A DNA stretch of 64,000 nt from NCBI RefSeq assembly GCF_007003975.1, contig NZ_VFTC01000005.1, positions 124,001 to 188,000 on the forward strand, written 5' to 3'. Both the position numbers and the translations under genes were made by a program. Below the pieces are notes generated by a model. The model saw nothing but the letters and a program-made list of their open reading frames with translations. It ran no database searches and was not told where the DNA came from. Source of the stretch: Mesorhizobium sp. WSM4306. GTDB taxonomy: Bacteria > Pseudomonadota > Alphaproteobacteria > Rhizobiales > Rhizobiaceae. Below, in pieces: positions 54,377-63,633 of this stretch; position 1 is the first letter of the stretch, and each line of letters opens with the position of its first letter.

Positions 54377-55161
54377 ATGGAAATCGCCGACGTTGTGAAG
54401 CGCGCCTATGCCATGCCGCTGACCAACCCTTCCTTCCCGCCCGGCCCGTACCGTTTCTTCGATCGCGAATACGTCATCATCACCTACCGCACGACGCGCG
54501 AGGCGCTCGAAGCCGTGGTGCCGGCACCGCTGGAGATCGACGAGCCGCTGGTCAAATACGAATTCATCCGCATGCCTGACTCAACCGGCTTCGGCGACTA
54601 CACCGAGACCGGCCCAGGTCATCCCCGTCCGCTACAAGGGCCAAGCATGGCGGCTACGTCCATTCCATGTATCTCGACGACGACGCGCCGATCGCCGGCG
54701 GCCGTGAACTCTGGGGGTTTCCGAAGAAGCTCGCCAACCCGAAGATTGTGCATGAGGGCGAAGTGGTGGTCGGCACGCTGCACTATGGCAGCGTTCTCTG
54801 CGCCACCGGCACGATGGGCTACAAGCACCGTGAGGCCGACCACGATCAGGTGCTGGCCTCGCTTGCCGCACCCAACTTCCTGATCAAGATCATCCCGCAT
54901 GTCGACGGCACGCCCCGCATTTGCGAGCTGGTGCGCTACTACCTCACCGACATCACGCTGAAGGAAGCCTGGACGGCGCCGGCCGCGCTCGATCTTCGCC
55001 CGCACGTCATGGCCGACGTGGCGAAATTGCCGGTGCTCGACATCGTCTCGGCCGTTCACTTCAAAGCCGATCTGACGCTTGGCCTCGGCGAAGTCATGCA
55101 TGATTACCTCGCCGACCAGTCTGCTGCCGGCACGACCAGACTGGAGAAAGTCAGTGCTTGA
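54377..55161 (+). pseudogene. adc: Acetoacetate decarboxylase interrupted by two +1 frameshifts
   Basis: The first frame reads [37 protein letters not shown] and up to [12 protein letters not shown]. One extra C (in CCC 54613-54615) and one extra T (54648) lie 34 nt apart. Between them another frame reads [11 protein letters not shown]. The third frame then continues [32 protein letters not shown] and on to the stop at 55161. Without the two bases it is a complete 260-residue Adc including the ELWGFPKK region around the catalytic Lys. As given, the product is truncated. Either a recent double mutation or base-calling errors. Confidence 0.88.
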
Positions 55162-56314
55162 GCGTAACCGCAGCAAGGCAGCTGCCGCCACGATCGCGGA
55201 AATCACCGCGCAATACGATCGCATCGCCCTGGTGTTCCAGGGCGGCGGCGCGCTCGGCGCCTATCAGGCCGGCGTCTATCAGGCGCTGGCCGACGCCGGC
55301 TGCGAGCCGACCTGGCTGTCCGGCGTCTCGATCGGCGCCATCAATGCCGCCATCATTGCCGGCAACGAGCCGAGCCGCCGGTTGCAGCGGCTGGAACAGT
55401 TCTGGCAGACGGTCTCGGGCCGCAAGATCTGGCCCTACACGCCGGAAGGCGACATCTACCGCGACATCCGCAACCAGACCTCGTCATTCATGACGATGGC
55501 GATGGGCCAGCCCGGCTTCTTCAAGCCGCGCTCGCCCAATCCCTGGCTCCAGTTGTCGGGCGCCGAAGGCGCTACCTCCTTCTATGACACCGCCGAGCTC
55601 AAGGACACGCTGGAGAGCCTGATCGACTTCGATGTGCTGAACGACGGCAAGAAGCGGCTGAGCGTCGGCGCGGTCAATGTCAGGACCGGCAATTTCGTCT
55701 ATTTCGACACCGAGAAGGTGCGCATCGAGCCGGAGCACATCATGGCCAGCGGCGCGCTGCCGCCGGCCTTCCCGTCGATTCGCATCGAGGGCGAATATTA
55801 CTGGGATGGCGGCATCGTCTCCAACACGCCGCTTCAATATCTGCTCGACCAGGAAGAGGACCGCTCCTCGCTGGTGTTCCAGGTCGACCTGTTCAGCGCC
55901 CGCGGCGTGCTGCCGCGCGGTATGGCTGACGTTCTGTCGCGCCACAAGGACATCATGTATTCCAGCCGCACACGCCAGAACACCGACAATTTCCAGCGCA
56001 TCCATGCGCTGAAGATGAAGTTGCTCGATGCGCTGAAGCGCGTGCCGCCGGAGCAGCTTACGGACGGCGAGAAGGAATTGATCGCCGATTATTCGGATGC
56101 CGGCGTGGTCAACATCGTCCACCTGATCTATCAGCACAAAGGCTACGAGGGCCACGCCAAGGACTACGAATTCTCCGGTACGTCGATGCGCGAGCATTGG
56201 GAGATGGGCCTGGAGGATACGGAACGCACGCTGCGCCACAAGAAGTGGCTGATGCTGCCGACCAATGCCGACGGCGTCACCATCCACGATCTGCACCGCG
56301 AGGATCCCACGTAG
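55154..56314 (+). CDS. Patatin-like phospholipase with DUF3734 C-terminus
   Basis: 386 residues from GTG 55154, overlapping adc by 8 nt and preceded by GGAGAAAG. Patatin motifs: oxyanion [18 protein letters not shown], nucleophile [11 protein letters not shown] (GxSxG), and the Asp in [15 protein letters not shown] (DGG). The C-terminal half (from [20 protein letters not shown]) is DUF3734. Order bdhA-adc-patatin is typical of Mesorhizobium and Sinorhizobium and points to PHB or lipid turnover. Confidence 0.92.
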   Translation: MLERNRSKAAAATIAEITAQYDRIALVFQGGGALGAYQAGVYQALADAGCEPTWLSGVSIGAINAAIIAGNEPSRRLQRLEQFWQTVSGRKIWPYTPEGDIYRDIRNQTSSFMTMAMGQPGFFKPRSPNPWLQLSGAEGATSFYDTAELKDTLESLIDFDVLNDGKKRLSVGAVNVRTGNFVYFDTEKVRIEPEHIMASGALPPAFPSIRIEGEYYWDGGIVSNTPLQYLLDQEEDRSSLVFQVDLFSARGVLPRGMADVLSRHKDIMYSSRTRQNTDNFQRIHALKMKLLDALKRVPPEQLTDGEKELIADYSDAGVVNIVHLIYQHKGYEGHAKDYEFSGTSMREHWEMGLEDTERTLRHKKWLMLPTNADGVTIHDLHREDPT

Positions 56315-56377
56315 GGTCTGGTGAGGTAAGATACGGCGATCGCTCCGGCACAGAGCAACTTACCGTCGAGTTCCGTC

Positions 56378-56537
56378 ACTCCCCCCCTCTGTCCTGCCGG
56401 ACATCTCCCTCGCGAGGAGGGAGATTGGACGTCACGCCGGCCTTCGCCAACTTTCAACGATGCAAGAACAGGCGGTGCACCAAGGCTGCTGATCTCCCCC
56501 CTTGCGGGGGAGATGGCCGGCAGGCCAGAGGGGGGTG
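56378..56537. repeat. GC-rich intergenic inverted repeat, mesorhizobial type
   Basis: CTCCCCCCCTCTGTCCTGCC at the left and GGCCGGCAGGCCAGAGGGGG at the right are inverted, each next to its own hairpin (CATCTCCCTCGCGAGGAGGG and ATCTCCCCCCTTGCGGGGGA). I recognise this layout as a frequent dispersed element of Mesorhizobium intergenic DNA. The whole 311-nt gap between the convergent patatin and pit genes holds this element, the terminator at 56569 and no gene. Confidence 0.7.
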
Positions 56538-56568
56538 CGGTCCCGCCAGCGCTTCGGAATAGCCCAAA

Positions 56569-56604
56569 GAAAAAAGCAGCGCAGGCGACCGGCGCTGCCT
56601 TTTG
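56569..56604. terminator. Bidirectional terminator, mainly for the phosphate permease gene
   Basis: GCAGCGC (56576-56582) and GCGCTGC (56592-56598) form a stem. On the minus strand it is followed by TTTTTT, and on the plus strand by CTTTTG. It lies 22 nt after the minus-strand permease stop. Confidence 0.75.
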
Positions 56605-56625
56605 TTGAGAACCTTGCAGCCCCGC

Positions 56626-58227
56626 TCAGAACACCTGGCGGAAGATGATGAACAGCACGAAGGCGAGCGTGATCGAGCACGGCAGCGTCAGCACCCAGGC
56701 CAGCAAGAGATTGCGCACCGTCGACCATTGCAGGCCCGACCCGTTGGCTGCCATGGTGCCGGCAACGCCCGAGGACAGCACATGCGTGGTCGACACCGGC
56801 AGGCCGAAACGGTCGGCCATGCCGATGGTGATCATGGCAACGAGTTCGGCGGCGGCACCCTGGCCATAGGTCAGGTGGCTCTTGCCGATCTTCTCGCCGA
56901 CCGTGACGACGATGCGTTTCCAGCCGACCATGGTGCCAAGACCGAGCGCCAGCGCGACCGCGATCTTGACCCATAGCGGGATGAACTTCGTCGCGTTGTC
57001 GACCGCCTTGTGATAGTCGGTGACCGCCTTCAGGTCGGCGGCTTCCATCGGCAGCAGCTTCTTCTTGTCGATCAGCTTCAGCGCCTCGCCGATCAGATAG
57101 ATGTCGTTGCGCGCATTGCTGACGAGGTCAGTCGGCACATTGTCGACCGAAGCGTAAGGCTGCAACGAAGCCGTGGTGTCGTGGATGTAGGTCTGCAGCG
57201 CAAAGGTCGTCTGGTCGCTCCAGGTCCGGGTGCGTACGGCATCCTGGACGGCCGCCTTGGCGTCGGTGACGGTGACGCCCGGCTTGACATAGTTGCCGAG
57301 CGCCGTCTCGACGCCGACCGAGGCCGCCTTGTAGGCCTCGAGATAGTTGATGTCGGGCGTGCGGTTGAGCGCATAGGCCGTCGGCACGACGCCGATCAGG
57401 ATCAGCATGATCAGGCCCATGCCTTTCTGGCCGTCATTGGAGCCGTGCGCGAAGCTGACGCCGGTGCAGGTGAAGATCAGCAGGCCGCGGATCCACCATG
57501 GCGGCGGCGTGTTGCCCTTCGGCGCCTCGTAGAGAGCCGGATTACGAACCAGCAGCTTCATCACATAGAGTAAGACAAAGGCGGCGAAGAAGCCGACGAT
57601 CGGCGACACCAGAAGCGTGATGCCGACATTGGTCGCCTGGCCCCAGTCGACGCCGCTGGTGGCGCTGCCGGCCGGCGCCATGAACTGATTGGCGAGGCCG
57701 ACGCCGATGATCGAACCAACCATCGTGTGCGAGCTGGAAGCCGGCAGGCCGAGGAACCAAGTGCCGAGGTTCCACAGGATCGCCGCGACGAGCAGCGCGA
57801 ACACCATCGCGAAACCCGAGGAAGAACCGACCTGAAGGATGAGCTCGACCGGCAGCAGCGACAGGATGCCGAACGCAACCGCGCCGCTCGAGGTCAAAAC
57901 GCCAAGGAAGTTGAAGACACCCGACCACATGACGGCAAATTCGGCTGGCATGGAGCGCGTGTAGATGACGGTTGCCACCGCATTGGCGGTGTCGTGGAAG
58001 CCATTGACGAACTCGAAGCCCAGCGCAATCAGCAAGGCAATGCCAAGCAGGATCCACGGCACGGTCTTGGCCACCGCCAGGTCCTGGCTGAGCGCGTAAC
58101 CGACATAGATGACACCGACGAGCACCAGCACGCCAAAGGCCGGCAGGAACCACTTCGCACCGCCCGATTGATTGAGCGGATGGTCCGGTCTCGGAATCCC
58201 CGCTTCGCTAGAAACAACGTCCACCAT
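56626..58227 (-). CDS. pit: Inorganic phosphate transporter, Pit family
   Basis: 533 residues from ATG 58227 after GGAGTGGGACG. The two PHO4 repeats are clear: GFEFVNGFHDTANAVATVIY and GVSFAHGSNDGQKGMGLIML, with SSSHTMVGSIIGVGLANQ and VSTTHVLSSGVAGTMAANGS. About ten membrane helices. A hydrophilic insert of about 130 residues (NYLEAYKAASVGVETALGNY onward) lies in the middle, as in other large Pit proteins. Low-affinity metal-phosphate import with proton motive force. Confidence 0.95.
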   Translation of the reverse strand: MVDVVSSEAGIPRPDHPLNQSGGAKWFLPAFGVLVLVGVIYVGYALSQDLAVAKTVPWILLGIALLIALGFEFVNGFHDTANAVATVIYTRSMPAEFAVMWSGVFNFLGVLTSSGAVAFGILSLLPVELILQVGSSSGFAMVFALLVAAILWNLGTWFLGLPASSSHTMVGSIIGVGLANQFMAPAGSATSGVDWGQATNVGITLLVSPIVGFFAAFVLLYVMKLLVRNPALYEAPKGNTPPPWWIRGLLIFTCTGVSFAHGSNDGQKGMGLIMLILIGVVPTAYALNRTPDINYLEAYKAASVGVETALGNYVKPGVTVTDAKAAVQDAVRTRTWSDQTTFALQTYIHDTTASLQPYASVDNVPTDLVSNARNDIYLIGEALKLIDKKKLLPMEAADLKAVTDYHKAVDNATKFIPLWVKIAVALALGLGTMVGWKRIVVTVGEKIGKSHLTYGQGAAAELVAMITIGMADRFGLPVSTTHVLSSGVAGTMAANGSGLQWSTVRNLLLAWVLTLPCSITLAFVLFIIFRQVF

Positions 58228-58377
58228 CGTCCCACTCCGTTTGCACTGCAGCAAAGAACTGGGAATGACGCTATGGCTGGTCGATGAAGCTGGTGTGACG
58301 GCTATGGTCTTTTCGATCGCGCATGGAGCGCTGCAGCGCCGGAATTTGGCCCGCCCGCTTGCATCGCGCTGATGGAA

Positions 58378-58914
58378 CTATCCCGCAATCTCAAGCAGCG
58401 CCGATACGAGCAAGCGGCGTTCGTCGGCGGAAAGCACGTCGGAATCGAACAGGTTCATGCTGCGCAACCCTTCGATGGCCAGAAAGCAGACCAGCAGCGC
58501 CTTGAGATCCGGCGTCTCGCTCTTCAGCCGCTGCAGCAACTGCGACTTGAAGGCTTTTATCGGCGTCAGGAAATCCGGATCCTCGGCGATTGCCGAGAAG
58601 ATCCACGAGGCCGTCGGCTTCGGCTCCTCGCAATCAGCCGCCGAGAGCCGGATATAGGTGGCAAGCAGGTTCTCGCCGCTGGCGCCGGCGACGCGGCCCG
58701 ATTCCAGCGCCAGCTCGAAAGCGCGCAGGTAATTCTCCACCAGGCCCTGCATCAATTTGGCCTTGGTCGGAAAGTTGTAGAGCAGGCCGCCTTTCGACAC
58801 GCCGGCGCGGCTGGCGACGGCATCCAGCGACAGGCTGCCGGGGCCAGCCTCGCGTGCTACGTCAGCAGCTGCGGCGAGTATCTTGTCGCGTGAATTTGCC
58901 CTTCGGGTTTTCAT
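58378..58914 (-). CDS. TetR-family regulator
   Basis: 178 residues from ATG 58914, behind GGGAAGGGATCG; an upstream frame is open. HTH: KILAAAADVAREAGPGSLSL, DAVASRAGVSKGGLLYNFPT. The C-terminal ligand domain is TetR_C-like. It diverges from the RND efflux operon across 150 nt, so it is probably its local repressor. Confidence 0.9.
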   Translation of the reverse strand: MKTRRANSRDKILAAAADVAREAGPGSLSLDAVASRAGVSKGGLLYNFPTKAKLMQGLVENYLRAFELALESGRVAGASGENLLATYIRLSAADCEEPKPTASWIFSAIAEDPDFLTPIKAFKSQLLQRLKSETPDLKALLVCFLAIEGLRSMNLFDSDVLSADERRLLVSALLEIAG

Positions 58915-59064
58915 CGATCCCTTCCCCGGCAAGAGCCTAGGCGGAATTGACAAGACCGTCCAGACGGTACAGTAAGTTCGCCGTCATTTGTAATCGGGAC
59001 TTGCCCGTGGATAGGTGTCCCGAAATTCGGCTATTTTGCCGGACACCGGCCGAGGGGACAGTTC

Positions 59065-60384
59065 GTGAAGCGCTTCATCTCTATCACAGCAATTCTGCTT
59101 CTGCTCGCTCTGGTGTGCGTCGGCGTCGTCGGCTTCAACCTGTTCCGTGACAGCGCCATCAAACAGTATTTTGCCACCATGAAGCCGCCGGCGACGACCG
59201 TGTCGACGGTTGTCGTCAAGCCTTCCGACTGGACGCCGGGCGTCGAGGCGATCGGCACGGTGCGCGCCGTGCGCGGCGTCGACCTGACCGTCGAAACCAG
59301 CGGCGTTGTCAAGGAGATCCTGTTTCACGCCAATCAGAAGGTTGCGGACGGCGCAGTCCTGCTGCAACTCGACGACGCCGTCGAGCGCGCCGATCTCGAG
59401 GCAACGAAGGCGCAAGTGGCGGTCGTCCAGACGGCGCTGGAGCGCGCCATCGAACTGCAGAAGCGCGGCGTTAATCCGGAGGCTACGCTCGACACGGCAC
59501 GTGCAACCGCAACAGCCACCGAAGCCCAAGTGGCCAAACTGCAGGCGGTGCTCGACCAGAAGCAGCTGACGGCGCCTTTCAGCGGCACCGTCGGCATCCC
59601 CAAGATCGACATCGGCCAATATCTCTCGCCCGGCGGCGCGGTGGTGACCTTGCAGGATCTGGACACTATGCGGGTCGATTTCACGGTGCCCGAACAGCAG
59701 CTGCCGCTGCTCAAGATCGGCCAGACCGTGCGGCTCGGCATCGGCGGCAGCGGCGGCGGCGCCGACATGCCATTTGCCGGCGCCATTCGCGGCATCGACC
59801 CCAAAATCGACGCTTCTAGCCGCCTGGTGTCCGTCCGGGGCGAAGTCGCCAACCCTGATGGCAAGCTGACGCCCGGCCAGTTCGTCCAGGTTCGCGTTGA
59901 GCTGCCGCAGGAAAAAAATATCCTGTCCTTGCCGCAGACGGCATTGACGTCGAGCCTCTATGGCGACTTCGTCTTCGTGGTCGTTCCGGCAAAGCCCGCC
60001 GAGGCGGGCGCGGCTCCGCCGGCAAAGGCCGAGGATCAGAAGCCGGCCGCCGACAAACCTGCCGACGATGCCGCAAAGCCGCAGGCCGAAGCAGCCAAGC
60101 CCGCCGCCGACGCGGCAAAGTCCCCGGACAAGGCCGCCGACAAGCCCGCCGCTGCCGACGCCGGCAAACCGGCCGCTGAAGAGGAGAAGCCGGCGCTTGT
60201 CCTGTCGCAGGTGTTCGTGAAGCCCGGCCGCCGCAACGACGGCATGGTCGAGATCGTGGAAGGCATCAAGGCCGGCGACGAGGTCGTCACCGCCGGTCAG
60301 AACCGTCTCTTCAACGGCATGTCCGTTGCTGTCGACAACACCATTGATCCCAGCAAGTCGGCGAACCAGCAGGCTCAGCAATGA
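59065..60384 (+). CDS. RND efflux periplasmic adaptor (MFP) with Ala/Lys/Pro-rich insert
   Basis: 439 residues from GTG 59065. N-terminal membrane helix (ITAILLLLALVCVGVVGFNL), then the lipoyl/barrel parts of HlyD/MexE-type adaptors (GVEAIGTVRAVRGVDLTVET, LTAPFSGTVGIPKIDIGQYL, RGEVANPDGKLTPGQFVQVR). At about residues 309-377 lies a low-complexity segment rich in Ala, Lys, Asp and Pro (AAKPQAEAAKPAADAAKSPD), splitting the membrane-proximal domain. Coupled to the pump gene (ATGA). Confidence 0.92.
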   Translation: MKRFISITAILLLLALVCVGVVGFNLFRDSAIKQYFATMKPPATTVSTVVVKPSDWTPGVEAIGTVRAVRGVDLTVETSGVVKEILFHANQKVADGAVLLQLDDAVERADLEATKAQVAVVQTALERAIELQKRGVNPEATLDTARATATATEAQVAKLQAVLDQKQLTAPFSGTVGIPKIDIGQYLSPGGAVVTLQDLDTMRVDFTVPEQQLPLLKIGQTVRLGIGGSGGGADMPFAGAIRGIDPKIDASSRLVSVRGEVANPDGKLTPGQFVQVRVELPQEKNILSLPQTALTSSLYGDFVFVVVPAKPAEAGAAPPAKAEDQKPAADKPADDAAKPQAEAAKPAADAAKSPDKAADKPAAADAGKPAAEEEKPALVLSQVFVKPGRRNDGMVEIVEGIKAGDEVVTAGQNRLFNGMSVAVDNTIDPSKSANQQAQQ

Positions 60385-63300
60385 ACGTTTCCGACATCTT
60401 CATTCGCCGGCCGGTGCTCTCCACCGTGCTGGCCTGCATGATCCTGCTCCTGGGTTTCCAGGGCATTTTCAACCTGTCGATCCGGCAATATCCCAAGGTC
60501 GACGAGACGGCGATCACCATCACGACCGCCTATCCCGGCGCCAGCGCCGATCTGATCCAGGGCTTCATCTCCGCCCCGATCGCGCGTGCCGTCGCCTCGA
60601 CCGAGAACATCGACTACGTCACCTCGTCGAGCCGGCCCTCTTCCAGCACCGTGGTCGTCCAGATGAAGCTCGGCTCCAACCCGGATGTCGCGCTGACCGA
60701 GGTGCTGTCGAAGGTGCAGGGCGTGCGCGGTACCTTGCCTGACGCCTCGAAGGACCCTGTGATCGTCAAGGGTACCGGCCAAGAATTCGCGATGATGTAC
60801 ATCTCGATGCAGAATCCGAACATGACGAAGGAGCAGCTCACCGAATATATCGAGCGGGTGGTGCGGCCGCGTATATCGACCGTGGAAGGCGTCGCCGACG
60901 TGCAGATCTTCGGCGCCGAGGAATATTCGATGCGCGTCTGGATCGACCCGGTCAAGCTTGCCGCGCGCGGCGTGACCGCGGCCGAAGTGCTGACCGCAAT
61001 CAACAACTCCAACTTCCTGTCGGCGCCTGGCAACACCGAGAACGAGTATGTCGTGTCGTCGATCACCGTTCGCTCGACGTTGCAGACGCCGGAAGCCTTT
61101 GCCGAACTTCCGCTGCGTTCGACCGACGGCCAGGTGGTGCGGTTGCGCGACGTGGCGCGCGTCGAGCTCGCCGCCGAGAGCACCGACACCAGGGTGAGCT
61201 TCAATGGCAAGCCGGGCACCTTCCTCGCCATCTTCCCGACGCCGGCCGCCAACCCGCTGACGACGGCGGAAGCGATCCACAAGATCGTGCCATTGATCCA
61301 GGACACGCTGCCGAAAGGCATGACCATCGAGATCGTCTACGATTCCACCGAGCAGATCAGCGCCTCGATCGACGAGGTGTTCAAGACGATCGCCGAGGCC
61401 GTCGCCATCGTCATCGTGGTCATCCTGCTGTTCCTCGGCTCGTTCCGTTCGGTGATGATGCCGATCGTGACCATCCCGCTGTCGCTGGTCGGCGTGTGCT
61501 TTCTTTTGTTTGCGGTCGGATATTCGATCAACCTTCTGTCGCTGCTGGCCATGGTGCTGGCCATCGGCCTTGTCGTCGACGACGCCATCGTGGTGGTGGA
61601 GAATATCCATCGCCACATGGAGGAAGACCACATGTCGCCGATGCAGGCGGCCTTCAACGGCATGCGCGAGATTTTCTCCGCCATCGTGGCCATGACCATT
61701 ACGCTGGCCGCCGTGTTCGCGCCGCTGGCCTTCACCGGCGGCCTGACCGGTGCGCTGTTCCGCGAGTTCGCGGTGACGCTGGCCGGATCAGTGGTGCTGT
61801 CCGGCGTCATTGCCGTCACCATCACGCCGATGATGGCGGCGCGCCTGCTGAAGGCCGGCGCCCCCGGCCGCTTCCAGCGCATCGTCGACGGCACCTTCAG
61901 CCGTGTCGAGCATGTCTACGAGCGGGCGGTCACCGCCTCGTTGAGAAATCGGCCGGTGACGCTGCTGATGGTCGTGGCGCTGGTTGCGCTCACCGGCTTC
62001 ATGTTCACCAAAACTTCAAGCGAACTGGCGCCGGAAGAGGACCAAGGCTTCCTGCTGTCGATCGTGACGGCACCGCGCTATGCGACATCCGACTACACCG
62101 AGACCTATGTCAACCAGATCCTCGGCCTGGTGAAGGACATTCCTGAAACCAGGGCGCAATTCTCCGCCGTTGCCTTTGGCGGCGCGACCAACGGCGCCTT
62201 TGTCGGCTTCGCCTTCAAGGATTGGGCCGAGCGTCAGCGCAGTTCAAAGGAGCTTCAGGCCGACATCCAGGGACGTCTCGCCAAGGTCGCCGGCGTCGAG
62301 GCTTTCGTCTTCGCGCCGCCGACGCTGCCCGGCTCCGGCGGCGGCCTGCCGATCTCCATGGTGGTTCGCTCGACCGGCGGTTCGGCCGAGGTCTACGAGG
62401 CGGCCGAGCAGATCAAGAACAAGGCGCAGGCCTCCGGCCGCTTCATCGTCGTGCAGAACTCGATGTCCTTTGACGCGCCGCAGGTGACGGTGACCATCGA
62501 CCGCGACCGTGCCGCGGCTCTCAACCTGCCGATCGCCGACATCGGCCAGACGCTGACGCTGCTGGTCGGCGGCGCCGAAGTGGCGCAGTTCGACCGCGAC
62601 TCCAACAGCTACGACATCATCCCGCAGGTGCCGCAGGAATTCCGCGACAATCCCGACAAGCTCGGCGAATATTTCGTGCGCAGCGTGACCGGCGAGATGG
62701 TGCCGCTTTCGGCGGTGGTGAAGATTTCGACCAACGCCTCGCCGGCCGCGATCGAGCAGTTCAACCAGCTGAACTCGGCGACGATATCAGCGCTGCCGCT
62801 TCCAGGCGTCACCACGGGCGACGGGCTGCAGACCCTGGAGAACCTTGCCAAGGAGAGCTTGCCCGAAAGCTTTTTCATCGACTATTCCGGCCAGTCCCGG
62901 CAGGAGAAGGAGCAGGGCAACACGATCCTGATCGCGTTCGCGGCCGCCGTGATCGTCATCTACCTAGTGCTGGCGGCGCAGTTCGAAAGCTTCCGCGATC
63001 CGCTGATCATCATGATGGCGGTGCCGCTGTCGATCTTCGGCGCCATCGTGCCGCTCAATCTGGGGCTTGGAACGCTTAACATCTACACGCAGGTCGGCCT
63101 GATCACGCTGATCGGCCTGATCACCAAGCACGGCATTCTCCTGGTCGAGTTCGCCAACCAGCAACGCGAGAAGCACAAGATGTCGCGACTGGAGGCCATC
63201 ATCGCCTCAGCCAAGGTACGCCTGCGGCCGATCCTGATGACGACGGCGGCAATGGCGCTCGGCGTCGTGCCGCTGATCGTGTCCAGCGGCGCGGGTGCGG

Positions 63301-63464
63301 CGGCGCGTTATTCGATGGGCCTGGTGATCTTCACCGGCATCCTGGTCGGAACCATGTTCACCCTGTTCGTGGTGCCGATGTTCTACACCTTCATCGCCAG
63401 CAAGGACCTTCCGCATCACGCCGAGAAGCCGGATCCGAAGCTGATGCCGGTGCCCGTGGACTAA
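60381..63464 (+). CDS. RND multidrug efflux transporter, inner-membrane pump
   Basis: 1027 residues, 12 membrane helices expected. Motifs: FIRRPVLSTVLACMILLLGF, the proton-relay Asp-Asp pair in GLVVDDAIVVVENIHRHMEE, and GLITKHGILLVEFANQQ (the conserved Lys in helix 10). It works with the upstream adaptor and an outer-membrane TolC-like protein not encoded here. Substrates unknown. Closest pattern is MexF/MdtB-like HAE1 pumps. Confidence 0.95.
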   Translation: MNVSDIFIRRPVLSTVLACMILLLGFQGIFNLSIRQYPKVDETAITITTAYPGASADLIQGFISAPIARAVASTENIDYVTSSSRPSSSTVVVQMKLGSNPDVALTEVLSKVQGVRGTLPDASKDPVIVKGTGQEFAMMYISMQNPNMTKEQLTEYIERVVRPRISTVEGVADVQIFGAEEYSMRVWIDPVKLAARGVTAAEVLTAINNSNFLSAPGNTENEYVVSSITVRSTLQTPEAFAELPLRSTDGQVVRLRDVARVELAAESTDTRVSFNGKPGTFLAIFPTPAANPLTTAEAIHKIVPLIQDTLPKGMTIEIVYDSTEQISASIDEVFKTIAEAVAIVIVVILLFLGSFRSVMMPIVTIPLSLVGVCFLLFAVGYSINLLSLLAMVLAIGLVVDDAIVVVENIHRHMEEDHMSPMQAAFNGMREIFSAIVAMTITLAAVFAPLAFTGGLTGALFREFAVTLAGSVVLSGVIAVTITPMMAARLLKAGAPGRFQRIVDGTFSRVEHVYERAVTASLRNRPVTLLMVVALVALTGFMFTKTSSELAPEEDQGFLLSIVTAPRYATSDYTETYVNQILGLVKDIPETRAQFSAVAFGGATNGAFVGFAFKDWAERQRSSKELQADIQGRLAKVAGVEAFVFAPPTLPGSGGGLPISMVVRSTGGSAEVYEAAEQIKNKAQASGRFIVVQNSMSFDAPQVTVTIDRDRAAALNLPIADIGQTLTLLVGGAEVAQFDRDSNSYDIIPQVPQEFRDNPDKLGEYFVRSVTGEMVPLSAVVKISTNASPAAIEQFNQLNSATISALPLPGVTTGDGLQTLENLAKESLPESFFIDYSGQSRQEKEQGNTILIAFAAAVIVIYLVLAAQFESFRDPLIIMMAVPLSIFGAIVPLNLGLGTLNIYTQVGLITLIGLITKHGILLVEFANQQREKHKMSRLEAIIASAKVRLRPILMTTAAMALGVVPLIVSSGAGAAARYSMGLVIFTGILVGTMFTLFVVPMFYTFIASKDLPHHAEKPDPKLMPVPVD

Positions 63465-63498
63465 AACTGCCCCACTCGAACCGCGAAACGAACAAACG

Positions 63499-63530
63499 AA
63501 AAGAGGCCGGAAACTTCCGGCCTCTTTTTT
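63499..63530 (+). terminator. Intrinsic terminator after the RND operon
   Basis: AGAGGCCGGA (63502-63511) and TCCGGCCTCT (63516-63525) form a perfect 10-bp stem with an AACT-type loop, then TTTTT. It starts about 38 nt after the pump stop and reads in both directions. Confidence 0.85.
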
Positions 63531-63633
63531 GACTGGATTGATTACCGCGAAGCCCTGATGGAGCTTCAGGCGGGAGCTTGCGGTGGGGCACGGCCGTCTG
63601 GCCCCCCCCCACGACCGCTCCAACCGCAGTCTG

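Noticed and set aside
58984..60381. Minus-strand open frame of 465 codons opposite the RND adaptor
   Set aside because: Antisense to a clear adaptor gene, His/Gly-rich composition, no known domain.
60375..61631. Minus-strand open frame of 418 codons opposite the RND pump
   Set aside because: Antisense shadow of a highly conserved transporter, no domain signal.
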